A stretch of 52,135 bases of DNA from CAKSQF01 sp964568425. Its GTDB lineage: Bacteria > Bacillota > Clostridia > Oscillospirales > CAG-272. Each line of letters begins with the position of its first letter. Positions within the stretch are counted from its first letter, which is position 1. Positions 24,611 through 33,332 of this stretch are shown piece by piece. The notes below the pieces were generated by a model. It was given only the letters and a program-made list of their open reading frames with translations, was not told the DNA's origin and searched no databases. Made by a program: the position numbers and the translations under genes. Location of the stretch: contig CAZMPO010000013.1 in the NCBI GenBank assembly GCA_964568425.1, positions 1 through 52,135 on the forward strand, given 5' to 3'.

Positions 24611-26521
24611 TCAGTCAAAAAGCCAAGATCTCTTTACGGGAAGCACTGCCGCCTCAACCGTGTATTCGTAATCCTTATCGGTTGCTTTGATGAAATTGAT
24701 AAATCCATCGCGCGTGTAGCTTACATCCTTGACACGGTCACTTGCGACATAGCCGGTCTGCATGAAGTAAAGCGGTGCAACGGGAGCATCCTGAAGGAGG
24801 AGCTTTTCTGCCTCGACAAGTATCTCTGCGCGCTTCTCAGCATCCTTTTCGCCAAGATAGCTCTCCATGAGATCTTCGTATTGCTCGCTGTCATAGCCGG
24901 TAACATGCTTTACGGGAGCAAATTCCTCGGCAGACTCAGAGAAGTCATATGCGTTGCCCGAATAGATCGATGCGAAAGAGCCGAGTGCCGCGAACGGATC
25001 GGTGGACAGCATGCTGTAGTGCACGCCGATAACATCAAATTCGCCTGCGATATACTTCTCGATGTAGATATCGCGCGTCAAGCCGTCATAAACGGACTGA
25101 ACATCGTATTTGCCTTCCTTCTTGCCGACGACCTGATAGAACTTTGTCGACGAGATGCCGGTCGATTCGATGTTGACGGTGTAACCGAGCTGTTCCCATA
25201 CCGACTTGACATATTCGGCGATCTTGATCTCAGCCTCGTCATCGCGAACGGTCAGCGTGATTGCACCGGTCGATGCACCTGCCGCAGAGATAGCCGCTTT
25301 AGCGTCGGCAACGGACATGGACGCACCGATAGTCGTTCCCGCCTTTTCGCGGAAGGAGGTCTTTTTGGTGGTATAGAAGACGCCGTCGGCAATGATTCCG
25401 GTTGCAGGCTTGCCGTAGACTGCGATAGATGCGATCTTATTTCTGTCGAGCACCGCAGAGAGCGCACGGCGAACTTCAGCCTTCTCAAAGAGCGGATTTG
25501 AGGTGTTGAAGAAATATGTATAGGTCGCGCTCAGATCGTGAACATTGTCGTTCGACGAGCGATTTGCAAGAGGCAGATTTGCATCAAGCAGGATCTGCTG
25601 CTCGTTGAGTGTGCTGAGTGCACCCGACTTGTATGCCTCGTATGCGGCAGCGGCTGCCTCGGTAGCCTTGGATGCATAGAACTCGACAAAGATCTTGCCG
25701 GGTGTTACATACTTTTGAAGAGCGTCATCACTGGTCTCGCTTGTGTCGCGGTAGTAATACTTGTTTCTCTCAAGCGTTACCGATGCGTTGCCGCTTTCGG
25801 GATAGTGATCAAACTTCTTTACATAGAACGGACCGCAGGATACAAGCACGCTGCTCAGCGATCCCCAGCTGTAATCGTTAAGATACTTGTTGCCGTCAAG
25901 GATCGATTTGCCCTCCTCGTCAAGGATGGCATCGTAATAAGGCTCGCTGATCGAGATCTTGTTGACGATGTCCTCGCGGAGAGGATAGAGTGCAACCGAT
26001 GCGGTGTTGTAGATGAACGCGTCGGCAAAGGATGCGTCGATGAGCTCAACGCTGATTATCGAGTTGCCCGATGCGTACAGGCAAAGGTCATCGATCGGCA
26101 TATCGCCGTTCTTGACTTCTTTTGCGTTTTTGATGTAGAAAAGCAGACTTGCCGCACCCGAGTTAAACTCCGCGTCAAGCAGTCTCTTCCATGCGTATAC
26201 ATAGTCGTCGGCGTCGACCTTGGTGCCGTCCGACCAGCAGGTCTCCTTCAAGGTGAACTCGATAATGTTATCCTTGACGGAGTAGCTCTTGCACATCGAT
26301 TTCTTGAGCTCGCCCTTCTCGTTAACGGTAAAGAGTCCCTGATAGATCATCGACAAAAACTGCGCGGATGCCTGATCGGCGTACGCGATCGCAGGATCGA
26401 GAGTCGTCGGACGTTTCATGATGACATTGAGCGTTGCGCCCGGATCTTCTTTCGCGACACATCCGGAAAATGTGACTGCCACCATTATCATGCAAAGCAC
26501 GATCGCAATAATTCTTTTCAA
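24611..26521 (-). CDS. Peptide-type ABC transporter substrate-binding lipoprotein
   Basis: 636 residues. An N-terminal lipoprotein signal (MKRIIAIVLCMIMVAVTFSG then Cys21) is followed by an SBP_bac_5 domain: TLDPAIAYADQASAQFLSMIYQGLF, and EFTLKETCWSDGTKVDADDYVYAWKRL. OppA-like proteins capture oligopeptides or nickel chelates on the outer face of the membrane. No permease or ATPase genes lie nearby, so it must use a transporter encoded elsewhere or have a sensory role. The start is the TTG at 26521, with AAGGGGG 8 nt upstream. The protein has an acidic, loosely conserved central region; the substrate is not evident. Confidence 0.92.
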   Translation of the reverse strand: MKRIIAIVLCMIMVAVTFSGCVAKEDPGATLNVIMKRPTTLDPAIAYADQASAQFLSMIYQGLFTVNEKGELKKSMCKSYSVKDNIIEFTLKETCWSDGTKVDADDYVYAWKRLLDAEFNSGAASLLFYIKNAKEVKNGDMPIDDLCLYASGNSIISVELIDASFADAFIYNTASVALYPLREDIVNKISISEPYYDAILDEEGKSILDGNKYLNDYSWGSLSSVLVSCGPFYVKKFDHYPESGNASVTLERNKYYYRDTSETSDDALQKYVTPGKIFVEFYASKATEAAAAAYEAYKSGALSTLNEQQILLDANLPLANRSSNDNVHDLSATYTYFFNTSNPLFEKAEVRRALSAVLDRNKIASIAVYGKPATGIIADGVFYTTKKTSFREKAGTTIGASMSVADAKAAISAAGASTGAITLTVRDDEAEIKIAEYVKSVWEQLGYTVNIESTGISSTKFYQVVGKKEGKYDVQSVYDGLTRDIYIEKYIAGEFDVIGVHYSMLSTDPFAALGSFASIYSGNAYDFSESAEEFAPVKHVTGYDSEQYEDLMESYLGEKDAEKRAEILVEAEKLLLQDAPVAPLYFMQTGYVASDRVKDVSYTRDGFINFIKATDKDYEYTVEAAVLPVKRSWLFD

Positions 26522-26575
26522 GTTATTTTCCCCCTTAATCCTTTCTCAAGGTATCGGTTATAATTTCTCCCATAC

Positions 26576-26604
26576 ATTATAACACCTTTTCGGTGATAAT
26601 TCAA
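26576..26604 (-). promoter_or_regulatory. Promoter of the substrate-binding protein gene
   Basis: TTGAAT (26604-26599), 17-nt spacer, TATAAT (26581-26576), with TG one base before the -10. A small CACC...GGTG hairpin lies in the spacer. Confidence 0.8.
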
Positions 26605-26711
26605 TGGTTTCGGGTGCAAATTTTCAAAAAATTTGAATTTCGTAAATATGCACAAATTCGCCCCACTTTTTTTGTGCATTATTAACAATTGCATTTGTAC
26701 TCAAGTGTGTA

Positions 26712-26738
26712 ATATTCCCTGCAAATGTGGCATATACT
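26712..26738 (+). promoter_or_regulatory. Possible SigE-type (sporulation) promoter
   Basis: ATATT (26712-26716), a 14-nt spacer and CATATACT (26731-26738) fit the known mother-cell SigE pattern (ATATT, 14-15 nt, CATACAnT) with one mismatch. It would transcribe the 52-residue peptide at 26802 with a leader of about 55 nt. A SigA-type alternative lies just downstream. Confidence 0.45.
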
Positions 26739-26752
26739 GAGGCGAGCAACAG

Positions 26753-26781
26753 TTTACAAGTGTTTGTTTTCTTAATATATT
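26753..26781 (+). promoter_or_regulatory. Alternative SigA-type promoter for the small peptide gene
   Basis: TTTACA (26753-26758), 17-nt spacer, TATATT (26776-26781). The -10 falls inside a perfect 14-bp palindrome (CTTAATATATTAAG, 26771-26784), which could bind a regulator. Confidence 0.45.
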
Positions 26782-26801
26782 AAGAAATGAGGTGTGCATT
26801 T

Positions 26802-26960
26802 TTGAAGAAAAACGCCAATGATATGTACAAAAAGTCGGTCGCCGCGGCGGCACTTTTGACCTGCCTGACATCTGTCGCCGTTCTTCTTTGCGAGATCGGC
26901 GGATATACACTGCTTCAAGACCTTCTTCGCGGCGGATTTTTCATCCCGACGCTCAGCTGA
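26802..26960 (+). CDS. 52-residue single-span membrane peptide
   Basis: Starting from the TTG at 26802 (GAGGTG 7 nt upstream) the product is 52 residues: a basic N-terminus (MKKNANDMYKKS), one hydrophobic span (SVAAAALLTCLTSVAVLLCE) and a short tail ending FFIPTLS. An in-frame ATG at 26787 overlaps the ribosome binding site and is less likely. The gene is flanked by two candidate promoters, one of sporulation type. It converges with the gene at 26953-27651 and overlaps its last 8 nt. I do not recognise the family. Translation is inferred only from the ribosome binding site and composition. Confidence 0.5.
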   Translation: MKKNANDMYKKSVAAAALLTCLTSVAVLLCEIGGYTLLQDLLRGGFFIPTLS

Positions 26961-27651
26961 TCGGGCTTTCAAACGCAAGCATCTTCTTAAAGGTCTCGAC
27001 TGCCGTCTCGTGCTCCTTGACCGCCGTTTTTGATTTTTGTGCGCCCGTCATGTAGGCAAGCTGTCTTACGCAGACGAGTGTATCGTCGGGAATAACGGAC
27101 ATGCCGCCGAAATAGCTTGCAAAATCGGTGTCGCGCAGTCTTATCGAAAACTCATCGTGAGCCTTGTCGGGAACACTGCCGAGCATCTCGGAGAGCGGAA
27201 TGAACATGCCGTCTTTGTCGCAGAACATGTTGTACACATATTCGTCCATAAAGCAGATCGAGACCTCGCCGGTGGCAAGCAGGGTGGATATCTCGTTGAT
27301 CGTACTCGTCCGAAGCGTCGGATCGTAGAAGACCGCATCATCCTCCGATTTTGCCGCATCTTGAAGCTTCTTGAGCTGTTCGTCCGAGAGCACCGAATAT
27401 GCGTTCAGAAGAACGGTCTTTTTGCCGTCGCCGTTAATATCCTCGGCGGTAAACTCGGAAAGCACGGACTTTACGCCCTCCGCGCGCTCCTCCGAGATCA
27501 AAACCGACGGTCCGGCATAGAGGACTTTGAGATCGTACTCGGTTCTCGTTGCCATCTGAAATATGCCGATAATTATGAAAACAACAAAAAACAGAGCGAT
27601 TATCAGCACCCACTTATGATGATACCAAAAATTATCAAGCCATTTAAGCAT
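26953..27651 (-). CDS. Membrane-anchored protein of unknown function
   Basis: 232 residues. One N-terminal membrane helix (WVLIIALFFVVFIIIGIFQM, residues 14-33) preceded by WYHHK places the remaining 200 residues outside. The outer part has an alternating alpha/beta pattern (DLKVLYAGPSVLIS..., NEISTLLATGEVSICFMDEYVYNMF) reminiscent of one lobe of an extracellular solute-binding protein. I cannot name a family with certainty. GGAGG lies 7 nt before the ATG and the gene has its own promoter. Confidence 0.8.
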   Translation of the reverse strand: MLKWLDNFWYHHKWVLIIALFFVVFIIIGIFQMATRTEYDLKVLYAGPSVLISEERAEGVKSVLSEFTAEDINGDGKKTVLLNAYSVLSDEQLKKLQDAAKSEDDAVFYDPTLRTSTINEISTLLATGEVSICFMDEYVYNMFCDKDGMFIPLSEMLGSVPDKAHDEFSIRLRDTDFASYFGGMSVIPDDTLVCVRQLAYMTGAQKSKTAVKEHETAVETFKKMLAFESPIS

Positions 27652-27690
27652 CGCGCACCCTCCGTCGCACCCTCTTGCGTTATTGTCGTT

Positions 27691-27719
27691 ATTATATCAC
27701 ATAACCGAAAAAAATGCAA
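27691..27719 (-). promoter_or_regulatory. Promoter of the membrane-anchored protein gene
   Basis: TTGCAT (27719-27714), 17-nt spacer, TATAAT (27696-27691), followed by a 40-nt leader to the ATG at 27651. Confidence 0.7.
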
Positions 27720-27773
27720 GACGCGTCTGACCTTTCGCAAAAAAGTTACATTGCATTAAAGATATCAAACATC

Positions 27774-27818
27774 ATTTTTTATATGCCTCGTCTTTTTCGG
27801 ACGAGGCATATAAAAAAT
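27774..27818. repeat. Long perfect inverted repeat downstream of the fibre gene
   Basis: Arms of 19 bp (27774-27792 and 27800-27818) with a 7-nt loop, 12 nt after the stop of the 724-residue gene. The A/T tracts are inside the stem rather than after it, so it is an atypical terminator but probably ends transcription. Confidence 0.6.
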
Positions 27819-27829
27819 TTAATCAACAG

Positions 27830-30004
27830 TCAGGTCACTGCCTCCCATCCGATCGTTCCGCCGTCATTGAATTTTATCTTTCTTTTCACACCGTCGGTTC
27901 CGACAACGATCAGATCACCGTGAAGGACGGTCTCGATAAGCTGTTCGGTGCCGATCACCGCCTGATTTGATTTTGTCACCTTCGAGTTCCAACCGATGGC
28001 GATCGACTTTGAAAAACCGACCTCGGCAGTCGATGTTCCCGCGCCGATAAGCGTCAGTTCGCTTCCCTGTGCCTTTGTTTTGTCCGACGATAGTTGTTTT
28101 CCCGCGTTACTGCCGATCATGACATTGTTGTTCGTCCCCGTACGGCAAAGACCCGCATTGCGCCCGATGATAACATTCGAAAGTCCCGTCATATCCTGCC
28201 CCGCATAATTGCCGATGGCAACATTTGTACCCTGATCGCTGTCAGAAAGTACATACGCTTTAAGTGCCTCATTGCCGATCGCAACATTATTTCCTTTTGC
28301 GATGTCCTCTGTCTTAAGCAGTACAGTTTCGCCGCTGTGCGACTCATTCGAGCTGTCGGTATAGTTGTATTCAAGCTTGACACTCGGCATCCTCTTGACC
28401 GCGTTGCCCTTTATGACGATATCGCCGTTCAGCACCGTCTCGGACACAAGAGCATCATTGCCGATCACCGCCTGAAAAGACTTTGTCGGCACTGCGTTAT
28501 ATCCGATAGCGATCGATCTCGAATAATTGCCGACATTATACGCATTTGAGCCGATCGCCGTGTTTCCCCATCCGTTGGTGAGATTTCTGCCTGCTTCGTT
28601 GCCGATGCAAACATTCATATTGCCCGATGATGTATTATAACCTGCGTTCGAGCCGACAAAAACATTACTTTTGCCGTAGCAATAATATCCCGAATTTCTA
28701 CCGATACCGATGTTGCCTTTTGATGCATCCGAGTTTTTTGCATCACCCGAACCGTAGAGCGCACCTGCACCTATCGCAATGTCGCCGTCCCTTTTGACCC
28801 CCTGCGACAGTGCCGCTTTGCCGATCGATATACAATCGTCCGCTTTTTCAAGGTAAAGACCCGAATCCGCGCCAATGAAAATGTTTCGATCGGCGTTCGT
28901 TGCGTGTGCAAGAGCAAATGTACCGAGCGCAACATTTCTGTTTCCACCTTCAAGATCTTCGAGAGCGTGTGAGCCGACCGCGATATTTCGCGTACCGTTT
29001 ATATTTGACTCAAGGCTCTGCGCACCGAGTGCAACATTCCAATAGCCCGATTTGTTTGATGAGAGTGCGCCGCTGTTCAGAATATTGAACGCATCAAACG
29101 TGACCTTTTTTTCGCCCGATTCGACGACCCTTCGCAGTTCGATATTCGATATCGTACAAGCGACCGATGCCGCCACCCTGATCTTCAGCGTGTCGTTTGT
29201 GCCGTCGGTACATTTCAGTACGATAGACACATCCGTTTTGCCGTTGTAGGTGTCAAGATACTCGCCGTCGCAAAGAGTCACGGCGATGTCGCCCTCGCGA
29301 TGGCTGCTGCTTGAAATATTGTGCGTCAGCGACAGATAATAGCACGCACCCGTCTCAAGAGTCGGGGCAAAGGTGAGCGGCATGTCGGAGGTCGCCGCAT
29401 GCGTATATGTGTTCCCGCTTTTCGTCCATCCCTGCGGCAGGGTGGCTGTGATACCGACGAGCAGATCCTCGGACAGCTCAAGCTTTTTCGTTTTGTCATA
29501 CGAGACCGCCTTGATATCCGGATCGCCGCCCGCCGCAATAAGTATCCTTTGCATCTCGGCGATCTTTTCGTCGGCGGCATCATTTAGCCTCTCGCAGACA
29601 TCCCTCACATCGTCGGTGCTCGCAATGTCCTTGTCTGTCGCGCCTGCGGCATGAACGTCGATATAGAACGGTGCGCAGGATATTGTCGTTTCGCCCTGGC
29701 TCATGACGATATCGGCACGCGCTCTGCCGACGCACGAGAGCATCTGATCGGTCAGCTCGGCGATCGCTTTTCCGCTCTCGACTGTGCAGACCGATGTCGC
29801 GATCTTGCCGTCCGACTTTTTAACGCGAAGTGTAACAGATACTCCCTGCGGAATCTCGAAGCTCTCCTCTCCGTACATGAATGTCAACGCGAGATATCTC
29901 GACAGCCGATCGCCCTGCTTTGCCTTGACGATCACATTCGGCTCATTGAGCGACATTTGGAGCGTCAGGTCTTGTGTAATGTGTAAATTTGACGGATAAT
30001 TCAT
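27830..30004 (-). CDS. Orphan fibre protein: BppU-like N-terminus plus YadA-type head repeats
   Basis: 724 residues, no signal peptide. Residues 1-150 (TLQMSLNEPNVIVKAKQGD...RYLALTFMYGEESFEIPQGV...FYIDVHAAG) resemble the N-terminal domain of phage baseplate upper proteins (BppU). A short helix (150-175) and a beta-rich domain (about 180-310) follow. Residues about 320-530 and 580-700 consist of repeats of the NIAVGSHAL / NVALGTFAL / IAIGYNAV kind, which form the left-handed beta-roll of trimeric YadA heads and of phage fibres. There is a short spacer domain at 530-580. No other phage gene is near. AAAGGA precedes the ATG. It could be a domesticated phage fibre or a secreted structure exported without a signal peptide; both are inferences. 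Confidence 0.8.
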   Translation of the reverse strand: MNYPSNLHITQDLTLQMSLNEPNVIVKAKQGDRLSRYLALTFMYGEESFEIPQGVSVTLRVKKSDGKIATSVCTVESGKAIAELTDQMLSCVGRARADIVMSQGETTISCAPFYIDVHAAGATDKDIASTDDVRDVCERLNDAADEKIAEMQRILIAAGGDPDIKAVSYDKTKKLELSEDLLVGITATLPQGWTKSGNTYTHAATSDMPLTFAPTLETGACYYLSLTHNISSSSHREGDIAVTLCDGEYLDTYNGKTDVSIVLKCTDGTNDTLKIRVAASVACTISNIELRRVVESGEKKVTFDAFNILNSGALSSNKSGYWNVALGAQSLESNINGTRNIAVGSHALEDLEGGNRNVALGTFALAHATNADRNIFIGADSGLYLEKADDCISIGKAALSQGVKRDGDIAIGAGALYGSGDAKNSDASKGNIGIGRNSGYYCYGKSNVFVGSNAGYNTSSGNMNVCIGNEAGRNLTNGWGNTAIGSNAYNVGNYSRSIAIGYNAVPTKSFQAVIGNDALVSETVLNGDIVIKGNAVKRMPSVKLEYNYTDSSNESHSGETVLLKTEDIAKGNNVAIGNEALKAYVLSDSDQGTNVAIGNYAGQDMTGLSNVIIGRNAGLCRTGTNNNVMIGSNAGKQLSSDKTKAQGSELTLIGAGTSTAEVGFSKSIAIGWNSKVTKSNQAVIGTEQLIETVLHGDLIVVGTDGVKRKIKFNDGGTIGWEAVT

Positions 30005-30156
30005 TTTCTTTTGTTTCCTTTCGTATTACAGATTTTGTTGTTTTTTCGTTGAATCGGCAGATCGACCCGCACTTTCTGCCTTTTCGAGTAAACTATACCA
30101 CAAAAGCGATAATACAACAGTAGCAAAATGTACGATTTTCGAAAAATAAAAAAGAT

Positions 30157-30196
30157 CCCCTTAAAGAGTCACGAAAATTCGTGCCTCTTTAAGGGG
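30157..30196 (-). terminator. Terminator after the Xaa-Pro aminopeptidase gene
   Basis: Stem of 12 bp (30157-30168 with 30185-30196) plus an inner CACGA/TCGTG pair; on the minus strand it is followed by ATCTTTTTTATTTTT. This is a strong Rho-independent terminator, about 90 nt past the stop at 30289. Confidence 0.85.
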
Positions 30197-30288
30197 GGAT
30201 GTGTCGGTTACTTTTTATGAGAATATATGATCGATCATAGATTTTCATAATTTTATCAGATCACCGATTTTATATATCTGCATCTTGT

Positions 30289-31533
30289 TTAATTATTTGA
30301 ATGCTTTGCCATGAAGACCTCTATTTCGTCGGGGGTACGGATGATATCCTCGGACAGAACGAGTGCCCCGTCCTCTGTGATGAGAAGATCGTCCTCTATG
30401 CGAATGCCTATTCCCTCCTCGTCGATATAAAGCCCCGGCTCGTCGGATATTACCGCGCCGACCGTCAGCTCTCTGCCTTCCATGACATCGGCATCGTGAA
30501 CATCTATGCCGAGATGGTGGCTGACACCGTGCATATAGTACTTCGATATCTCGGATCTGTCCGATATCTTACCCATCTCGATCAGCCCGTCAGCCAGCAC
30601 CTCTTTGCAAATATCGTTGAGGTCGCGCGTTGTAAGACCCGGGCGTGCGCGCTTTGCAACCTCTCTGTTGGCACGGAGCACGATATCGTAATACTGTCTC
30701 TGTCGCTCGCTGAATTTGCCGTTTATCGGGTATGTGCGAGTGATGTCGGCACAATATCCGTCAAGCTTTGCGCCGAGATCGAGCAGGAGAAGATCTCCGT
30801 CTTGACATATCTCTCGATTTGTCTCGTAATGGAGCATACAGCCGTTCAGACCCGCACCCGCGATGGTCGGGAATGACGGTCCCTCTGCGCCGCGTCTGAA
30901 TATCTCATATTCAAATTCAGCCTGTGCCTCGTACTCATGCATACCGGGGCGAAGGGTCGACATGACGCGCTCGAGTCCGTATCTTGTAAGCTCTATCGCC
31001 GCCTTGATACGCTCGACCTCGCACGCATCCTTTGATCTGCGAAGCTTTGCGGTCGGTGTGTGAAGGTTCAAAAGCTTGACATAGGGGTATTTTTTCAAAA
31101 ATTCCTCAGCCTTGACGAGGTTATAGTCAGGAAGATCGGAGGTCGAATGCCGCTGACAATCGAAATAGACCGTATCGGTCGTGTCATATGCCATATACGC
31201 CGAAATATCGCCCTCGATACGATCGGTATAGCGAATATCATCGATACCGCTTATCTCTTTTGCCTCGTCGATCGTGACCATTTTGCCTGTCCAGCGGATA
31301 TTGTGCGGATCGGGCTCCTCGATATAGAGCGTTGACTGCACCTTGCCCCCTCTCTTGGTCATAAACAGGAGCATTCCCTCGCGGCAAAGACCTGTCAGCC
31401 AGAAAAAGTTGCGATTTGCACGAAGCGGATAGTACTCATCCTGACTAACATGCGTCGGTATGCCCGAATAAAGAAGGAGCATGCTGTCATCGACAAGAAG
31501 CTCCGAAAGACGCTCGCGGTGTTCGGTAAACAT
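30289..31533 (-). CDS. Xaa-Pro aminopeptidase family (M24B) metallopeptidase
   Basis: 414 residues. The N-terminal creatinase-type domain (MFTEHRERLSELLVDDSMLLLYSG...FFWLTGL) is followed by a pita-bread catalytic domain. The five metal ligands are visible: Asp in LLLDLGAKLDGYCADITRTYP (two), His in HGVSHHLGIDVHD, Glu in SDEPGLYID and Glu in GIRIEDDLLI. It cleaves an N-terminal residue next to proline and probably acts in the cytosol. AAAGGA lies upstream of the ATG at 31533. The GC-rich repeat region lies directly upstream. Confidence 0.94.
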   Translation of the reverse strand: MFTEHRERLSELLVDDSMLLLYSGIPTHVSQDEYYPLRANRNFFWLTGLCREGMLLFMTKRGGKVQSTLYIEEPDPHNIRWTGKMVTIDEAKEISGIDDIRYTDRIEGDISAYMAYDTTDTVYFDCQRHSTSDLPDYNLVKAEEFLKKYPYVKLLNLHTPTAKLRRSKDACEVERIKAAIELTRYGLERVMSTLRPGMHEYEAQAEFEYEIFRRGAEGPSFPTIAGAGLNGCMLHYETNREICQDGDLLLLDLGAKLDGYCADITRTYPINGKFSERQRQYYDIVLRANREVAKRARPGLTTRDLNDICKEVLADGLIEMGKISDRSEISKYYMHGVSHHLGIDVHDADVMEGRELTVGAVISDEPGLYIDEEGIGIRIEDDLLITEDGALVLSEDIIRTPDEIEVFMAKHSNN

Positions 31534-31609
31534 TGTTCATCATTCCTTTGCTAAAAAATTCATTCATTTATTAATCATGTACATGGTACAAGTAAATGTA
31601 AAAGTTGAG

Positions 31610-31835
31610 GAAATACGAATTAAATCGTGCTTTTGCAAAAAGCCTCTTTGATGGTTTGATTAATAACAAATCTGTTGCCGATACAATCAATTTCCCTCTA
31701 TCCCCGTAGGGCGGGGGCTTGCTCCCGCCGTTTATCGGTTACATCTGAATATACTTTAGACGATCAAATGATCTTTTGATCATATCAAAGAAACGGCGGG
31801 AGCAAGCCCCCGCCCTACAGAGGGATATTTATTTT
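31610..31835. repeat. Dispersed GC-rich repeat, copy 1, with 25-bp inverted arms
   Basis: Two perfect 25-bp arms (31706-31730 and 31794-31818, core GGGCGGGGGCTTGCTCCC) enclose 63 nt of AT-rich sequence. The left flank (about 31615-31670: TTTGATGGTTTGATTAATAAC-like) recurs at 45.4 kb and, inverted, at 36.9 kb. The rest of 31534-32005 shows no gene with a ribosome binding site. Confidence 0.85.
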
Positions 31836-32005
31836 GTCAGTCGAATTAATCATCCTTTTCTCGGGATGAGAGCATCGCATGGTTGCGTGCTCACTGCAAT
31901 CGCTCGGCGTGAGTATGGTTCGATCGTAAAACTCAGTTTTAAAATCGCCTGACTTAATTATACAACAAAAGACGAAAAAAATCAAGTGGAGAGGACGGAA
32001 AACTC

Positions 32006-32034
32006 TTGCAATCGGCGAAAAAATATGATATACT
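32006..32034 (+). promoter_or_regulatory. Promoter of the phosphodiesterase gene
   Basis: TTGCAA (32006-32011), 17-nt spacer, TATACT (32029-32034), 31 nt before the ATG at 32066. Confidence 0.75.
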
Positions 32035-32065
32035 TTAGAAAAAACGATTGAAAGGCTTTCTGTAT

Positions 32066-32611
32066 ATGAAATATCTTATAGCATCGGACATACACGGCTC
32101 GGCAAAATACGCCGCCATGGTCAAAGAAGCGTTTGTGCGCGAGGGAGCGGACAAGCTGATACTGCTCGGCGATCTGCTCTATCACGGTCCTCGCAACGAT
32201 CTGCCCGAGGAATACGCTCCCAAGAAGGTCATCGAGACCTTAAACTCGCTCTCGGACAAAATAATCGCCGTTCGCGGCAACTGCGATGCCGAGGTCGATC
32301 AGATGGTTCTTTGCTTCCCCATCATGGCAGATTACGCGATCATCTCCTGCGGCGATCACTCGATATTTGCAACCCACGGGCACAAGATCACATCAGGCGA
32401 CAGACAAAATATCGGCTCGTGCGATATTTTCCTTTACGGTCACACCCATGTTCCCGAATGCCGTCTCGAGGACGGTCTGTATCGCTTAAATCCCGGCTCG
32501 ACATCCATCCCGAAGGAGGGCTCGGCGCACGGATACATGACCTTTGACGGCGAGCACTTTGTAAGACACGATCTCACAGACGGCTCGGTGGTCGAGGAGA
32601 TCACTCTCTGA
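32066..32611 (+). CDS. YfcE-type metallophosphodiesterase
   Basis: 181 residues. The calcineurin-type metal motifs are in order: DIHG (8-11), GDLLYHGPRND (about 35-45), GNCD, ATHGHK and GHTHVPE. This arrangement, including the YHGPRN sequence, fits the YfcE family, manganese-dependent phosphodiesterases active on artificial substrates and with uncertain physiological ones. I set the start at the ATG at 32066 (AAAGG about 10 nt upstream); an in-frame TTG at 32048 would put the ribosome binding site inside the gene. Its last 11 nt overlap the convergent AlkD-like gene. Confidence 0.92.
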   Translation: MKYLIASDIHGSAKYAAMVKEAFVREGADKLILLGDLLYHGPRNDLPEEYAPKKVIETLNSLSDKIIAVRGNCDAEVDQMVLCFPIMADYAIISCGDHSIFATHGHKITSGDRQNIGSCDIFLYGHTHVPECRLEDGLYRLNPGSTSIPKEGSAHGYMTFDGEHFVRHDLTDGSVVEEITL

Positions 32612-33329
32612 TCTGTTTGTCCCGCTTGTCTCGTTTGATCGTAAGCGTGCGGAGATATTCTTTTCGCTCATCGCTCACTCGATAGCTCTCTATCGCTTTT
32701 CTTATCGTTTTGTTGTGGACCCAAACGGGCAGACGCCGCTCATTCAGATACGCGACCGCATCGTCATATCTTTTGGCAAGGGCAGTCGCAAAGAGCCACG
32801 CGACCGTCATGTTGACATAGTATTCATCCGAGCAGGCATTTGCGGCAAGCTCGAGTATCTCGGGTGTGAAGTCCTCATCAAGGAAATATTTCATAAGGAT
32901 GCCGAGTCCGTATCTTACCGTAAATGTCCTGCCCGAGGCGATATAGCATTTTGCGGCACCAAACAGATCGATCTTTGGCATTTTCGAAAAGATCTTCGGT
33001 GAAAGCTGATCGCAGGTCGCCCAATTGTCAACAAAGGGTAGGAATGCGTCAAGCTCACGCATCACTCTGTCCGTCTCCTGCATCTCGGAGATAACAAAGG
33101 CATGAAGATTGTTCTCCTCAAAGTTCATATGCGGCAGATCGGCAAGAAAAATGCCGATCTGCTCATTTTTTGCGTAATTCTTTGCCATTTTGCGAAGTAT
33201 CGGTGTGCGCACACCTATCACGCGACAAGGATCGATGCTCGGCATGAGCTTTGCCTGAAATAGTGCGAAATCGCTCTCCGAATGCGAAAACAGCTCCTCG
33301 CGGATGGTCGTTGTAATGTTCTTTTCCAT
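32601..33329 (-). CDS. AlkD-like DNA alkylation repair protein, in the B12-controlled operon
   Basis: 242 residues of helical HEAT-like repeats. The pattern GVRTPILRKMAKNYA..., EENNLHAFVISEM, FVDNWATCDQLSPKIF and YYVNMTVAWLFATALAKRY is that of the DNA alkylation repair (AlkD-like) family, which removes bulky alkylated bases. The catalytic Trp and Asp are plausibly in DNWATCD. The ATG lies 3 nt after the toroid protein stop, without its own strong ribosome binding site, so it is probably translated by coupling. Its presence in this operon is unexplained. Confidence 0.88.
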   Translation of the reverse strand: MEKNITTTIREELFSHSESDFALFQAKLMPSIDPCRVIGVRTPILRKMAKNYAKNEQIGIFLADLPHMNFEENNLHAFVISEMQETDRVMRELDAFLPFVDNWATCDQLSPKIFSKMPKIDLFGAAKCYIASGRTFTVRYGLGILMKYFLDEDFTPEILELAANACSDEYYVNMTVAWLFATALAKRYDDAVAYLNERRLPVWVHNKTIRKAIESYRVSDERKEYLRTLTIKRDKRDKQIRE

Positions 33330-33332
33330 GGT

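Noticed and set aside
25538..26563. 341-codon plus-strand frame opposite the substrate-binding protein
   Set aside because: Antisense to a clear lipoprotein gene and without start signals.
31680..31835. CRISPR-like array
   Set aside because: Only two inverted copies of one unit with no regular spacers and no cas genes; it is an inverted repeat element.
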